From Nanobdellati archaeon (GTDB lineage Archaea > EX4484-52 > GLR71), in the NCBI GenBank assembly GCA_019429125.1, contig JAHYJO010000001.1, positions 71,088 through 135,087 of the forward strand: a DNA stretch of 64,000 nt, written 5' to 3'. The notes under the pieces are model-generated. The model did not search any database and was not told where the DNA came from. It saw nothing but the letters and a program-made list of their open reading frames with translations. Below, piece by piece: positions 63,037-64,000 of this stretch. The position numbers were made by a program, and so were the translations under genes. The stretch's first letter is position 1. Each line of letters begins with the position of its first letter.

Positions 63037-63537
63037 ATGTCAAAAGAAAATGTAAATCGAAAGGGAATTACTCCCATAATCGCAATAGTTCTTCTTCTTA
63101 TGATGACTGTTGCAGCAGCAGGTCTTGCTTATGAGTTCATAATGAATATGAGTGACAAGCAGACATCAGCTATTGATGATCAAGTGAATGCACAGTCTGA
63201 TAAGATGCGGACTGATTTGAGGATATTACAGGTTCAAAAGAATAGTGGCAATCTTAATTTTATTATCAAGAATATGGGTTCAGTTGTGATTGCAGGGATT
63301 AATGACACTACTACGGATTATATAGTAGATGGTAAAATTAATGCAATAACACCTAGTTTTAGTGGTGATTGTAATACTAAGCCAACTATTGAAATTTCAG
63401 AGACTTGTACTTTAACTGTTACTGGTGAAACCCTTCCTATGGTGGGGACTACAAAGACTTTTGAATTTATACTTAAGAATGGTTATAAATTATCATATGG
63501 GTGTAATGTTGCGTCTAGTACAGATGATTTCTGTTAA
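63037..63537 (+). CDS. archaeal type IV pilin-like protein
   Basis: 166 residues from the ATG at 63037 (GAGTGATAATT just upstream; the GTG at 63028 is part of that site). A class III signal peptide is clear: NRKG-ITPIIAIVLLLMMTVA, with the basic residues and KG cut site followed by the hydrophobic pilin helix. FlaK/PibD-type peptidase would cut before Ile. The mature part is strand-rich with two cysteine pairs (GDCNTKPTIEISETC and YGCNVASSTDDFC). Likely subunit of an adhesion pilus or archaellum-like filament. The peptidase and ATPase genes are not in this window. Confidence 0.85.
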   Translation: MSKENVNRKGITPIIAIVLLLMMTVAAAGLAYEFIMNMSDKQTSAIDDQVNAQSDKMRTDLRILQVQKNSGNLNFIIKNMGSVVIAGINDTTTDYIVDGKINAITPSFSGDCNTKPTIEISETCTLTVTGETLPMVGTTKTFEFILKNGYKLSYGCNVASSTDDFC

Positions 63538-63736
63538 GTATTTTATTTTCTGATTTTTTTCATTTTTTCATTTATTTTTCTTTTAATTTTTTTTTATTTT
63601 TATAATTTTATCTTATTATTTTGTTTTTTGGTATTTTTTCTTAAAAACTATATATTCTATTAAAACGAATTATAAATAACTAATTTACTAAATAAAGTTA
63701 ATCATCAAATTCATCAATATAATAAGGGTAGTTTTT

Positions 63737-64000
63737 ATGAAATCAGTAATTGTTCGGAAAAAGGCGCAGGTACAGATAATATCTATGATATTGCTTACTG
63801 GAATTAGTATTGCTGCAGTTTCAGGTGCACTTTGGTGGGGGCTTCCAATGCTTGACAAAAGTAAGACTAATTCAGAAGTAACTCAAGCATTTTCACTTAT
63901 GCAAGATATAAAATCAGCAATTGGTGAAGTATCATCATCTGGTGGCTCACGTGTAATTAATCTGAATCTTGCTGGTGAGATGAGGATTGAAGGTGGTAGT
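63737..64000 (+). CDS. pilin-like membrane protein, partial at window end
   Basis: At least 88 residues from ATG 63737; the gene continues beyond the window. It begins MKSVIVRKKAQVQIISMILL with a long hydrophobic helix (TGISIAAVSGALWWGLPML), resembling another pilin or prepilin-like N-terminus. The KKAQ could be a class III cleavage site. A TATATTC box and T-rich spacer lie upstream. Part of the same pilin-related cluster as 62217-63537. Confidence 0.7.
   Translation, partial: MKSVIVRKKAQVQIISMILLTGISIAAVSGALWWGLPMLDKSKTNSEVTQAFSLMQDIKSAIGEVSSSGGSRVINLNLAGEMRIEGGS

Overview
The window is AT-rich archaeal DNA. Leaderless or GGTGA-led genes, TATA boxes (often TTTATATA), a group II chaperonin, Pelota, deoxyhypusine synthase, archaeal TruD and Pth2, a Hel308-type helicase, intron-bearing tRNAs, an archaeal S-layer protein and type IV pilin-like proteins all point to Archaea. 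The gene families (DUF5667, DUF63, membrane-anchored winged-helix regulators, huge Ig-like surface proteins, small host-type gene complement) look most like a DPANN lineage such as Woesearchaeales; that placement is inference from gene style, not from a marker-gene tree.

Layout. 0-2.9 kb: a PRC-barrel protein, an HTH-nucleotidyltransferase overlapping a HEPN-like/Nudix fusion, and pelota. 2.9-19.4 kb: a surface-protein island with about nine secreted or membrane-anchored proteins, including three lipoprotein paralogues in a row and a 1466-residue Ig-repeat protein. 19.7-25 kb: the radical-SAM enzyme AmrS coupled to a membrane-anchored winged-helix regulator, a DUF5667 protein, a second such regulator, and the first copy of a 168-bp MITE. 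25-32 kb: debris and mobile-type material: broken Schlafen/AlbA_2 pieces, a DUF4143 ATPase, the S-layer gene with its own promoter and terminator, a dead DUF4325 gene, and a HEPN/MNT toxin-antitoxin pair enclosed by 58-bp direct repeats. 32-44 kb: mostly housekeeping (TruD, a GT2 glycosyltransferase, Pth2, DUF63, AMMECR1, Rqc2/NEMF-like, deoxyhypusine synthase), plus a candidate structured RNA, tRNA-Val, an intron-containing tRNA-Leu and a beta-propeller gene that has lost its N-terminal half at a MITE. 44-54 kb: a secreted protein behind three palindromes spaced exactly 33 bp apart, Hel308, a 1365-residue DUF2341/beta-helix surface protein, tRNA-Ile(UAU) with an intron, a COG1395 regulator, and a three-gene caspase-like module in which every gene carries one single-base frameshift. 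54-64 kb: an HTH/S-layer-domain fusion, a complete glmS-glmM-glmU set for UDP-GlcNAc, thermosome, a third MITE, and a pilin-related cluster running off the end.

How it fits together. The cell invests heavily in its surface: S-layer, lipoproteins, Ig-repeat and beta-helix adhesin-like proteins, pilins, a polysaccharide-type glycosyltransferase and the UDP-GlcNAc pathway that would feed glycosylation. Regulation looks membrane-linked, with two signal-peptide/TM/winged-helix proteins and an HTH fused to an S-layer-like domain. Translation quality control is well represented (Pelota, Rqc2/NEMF-like, Pth2, tRNA modification). Most interesting for follow-up are the MITE family with intact 8-bp target duplications, the phased operator array, the structured RNA at 36.8-37.0 kb, the non-canonical tRNA-Leu intron, the HEPN-Nudix module, and the decayed caspase-like module.
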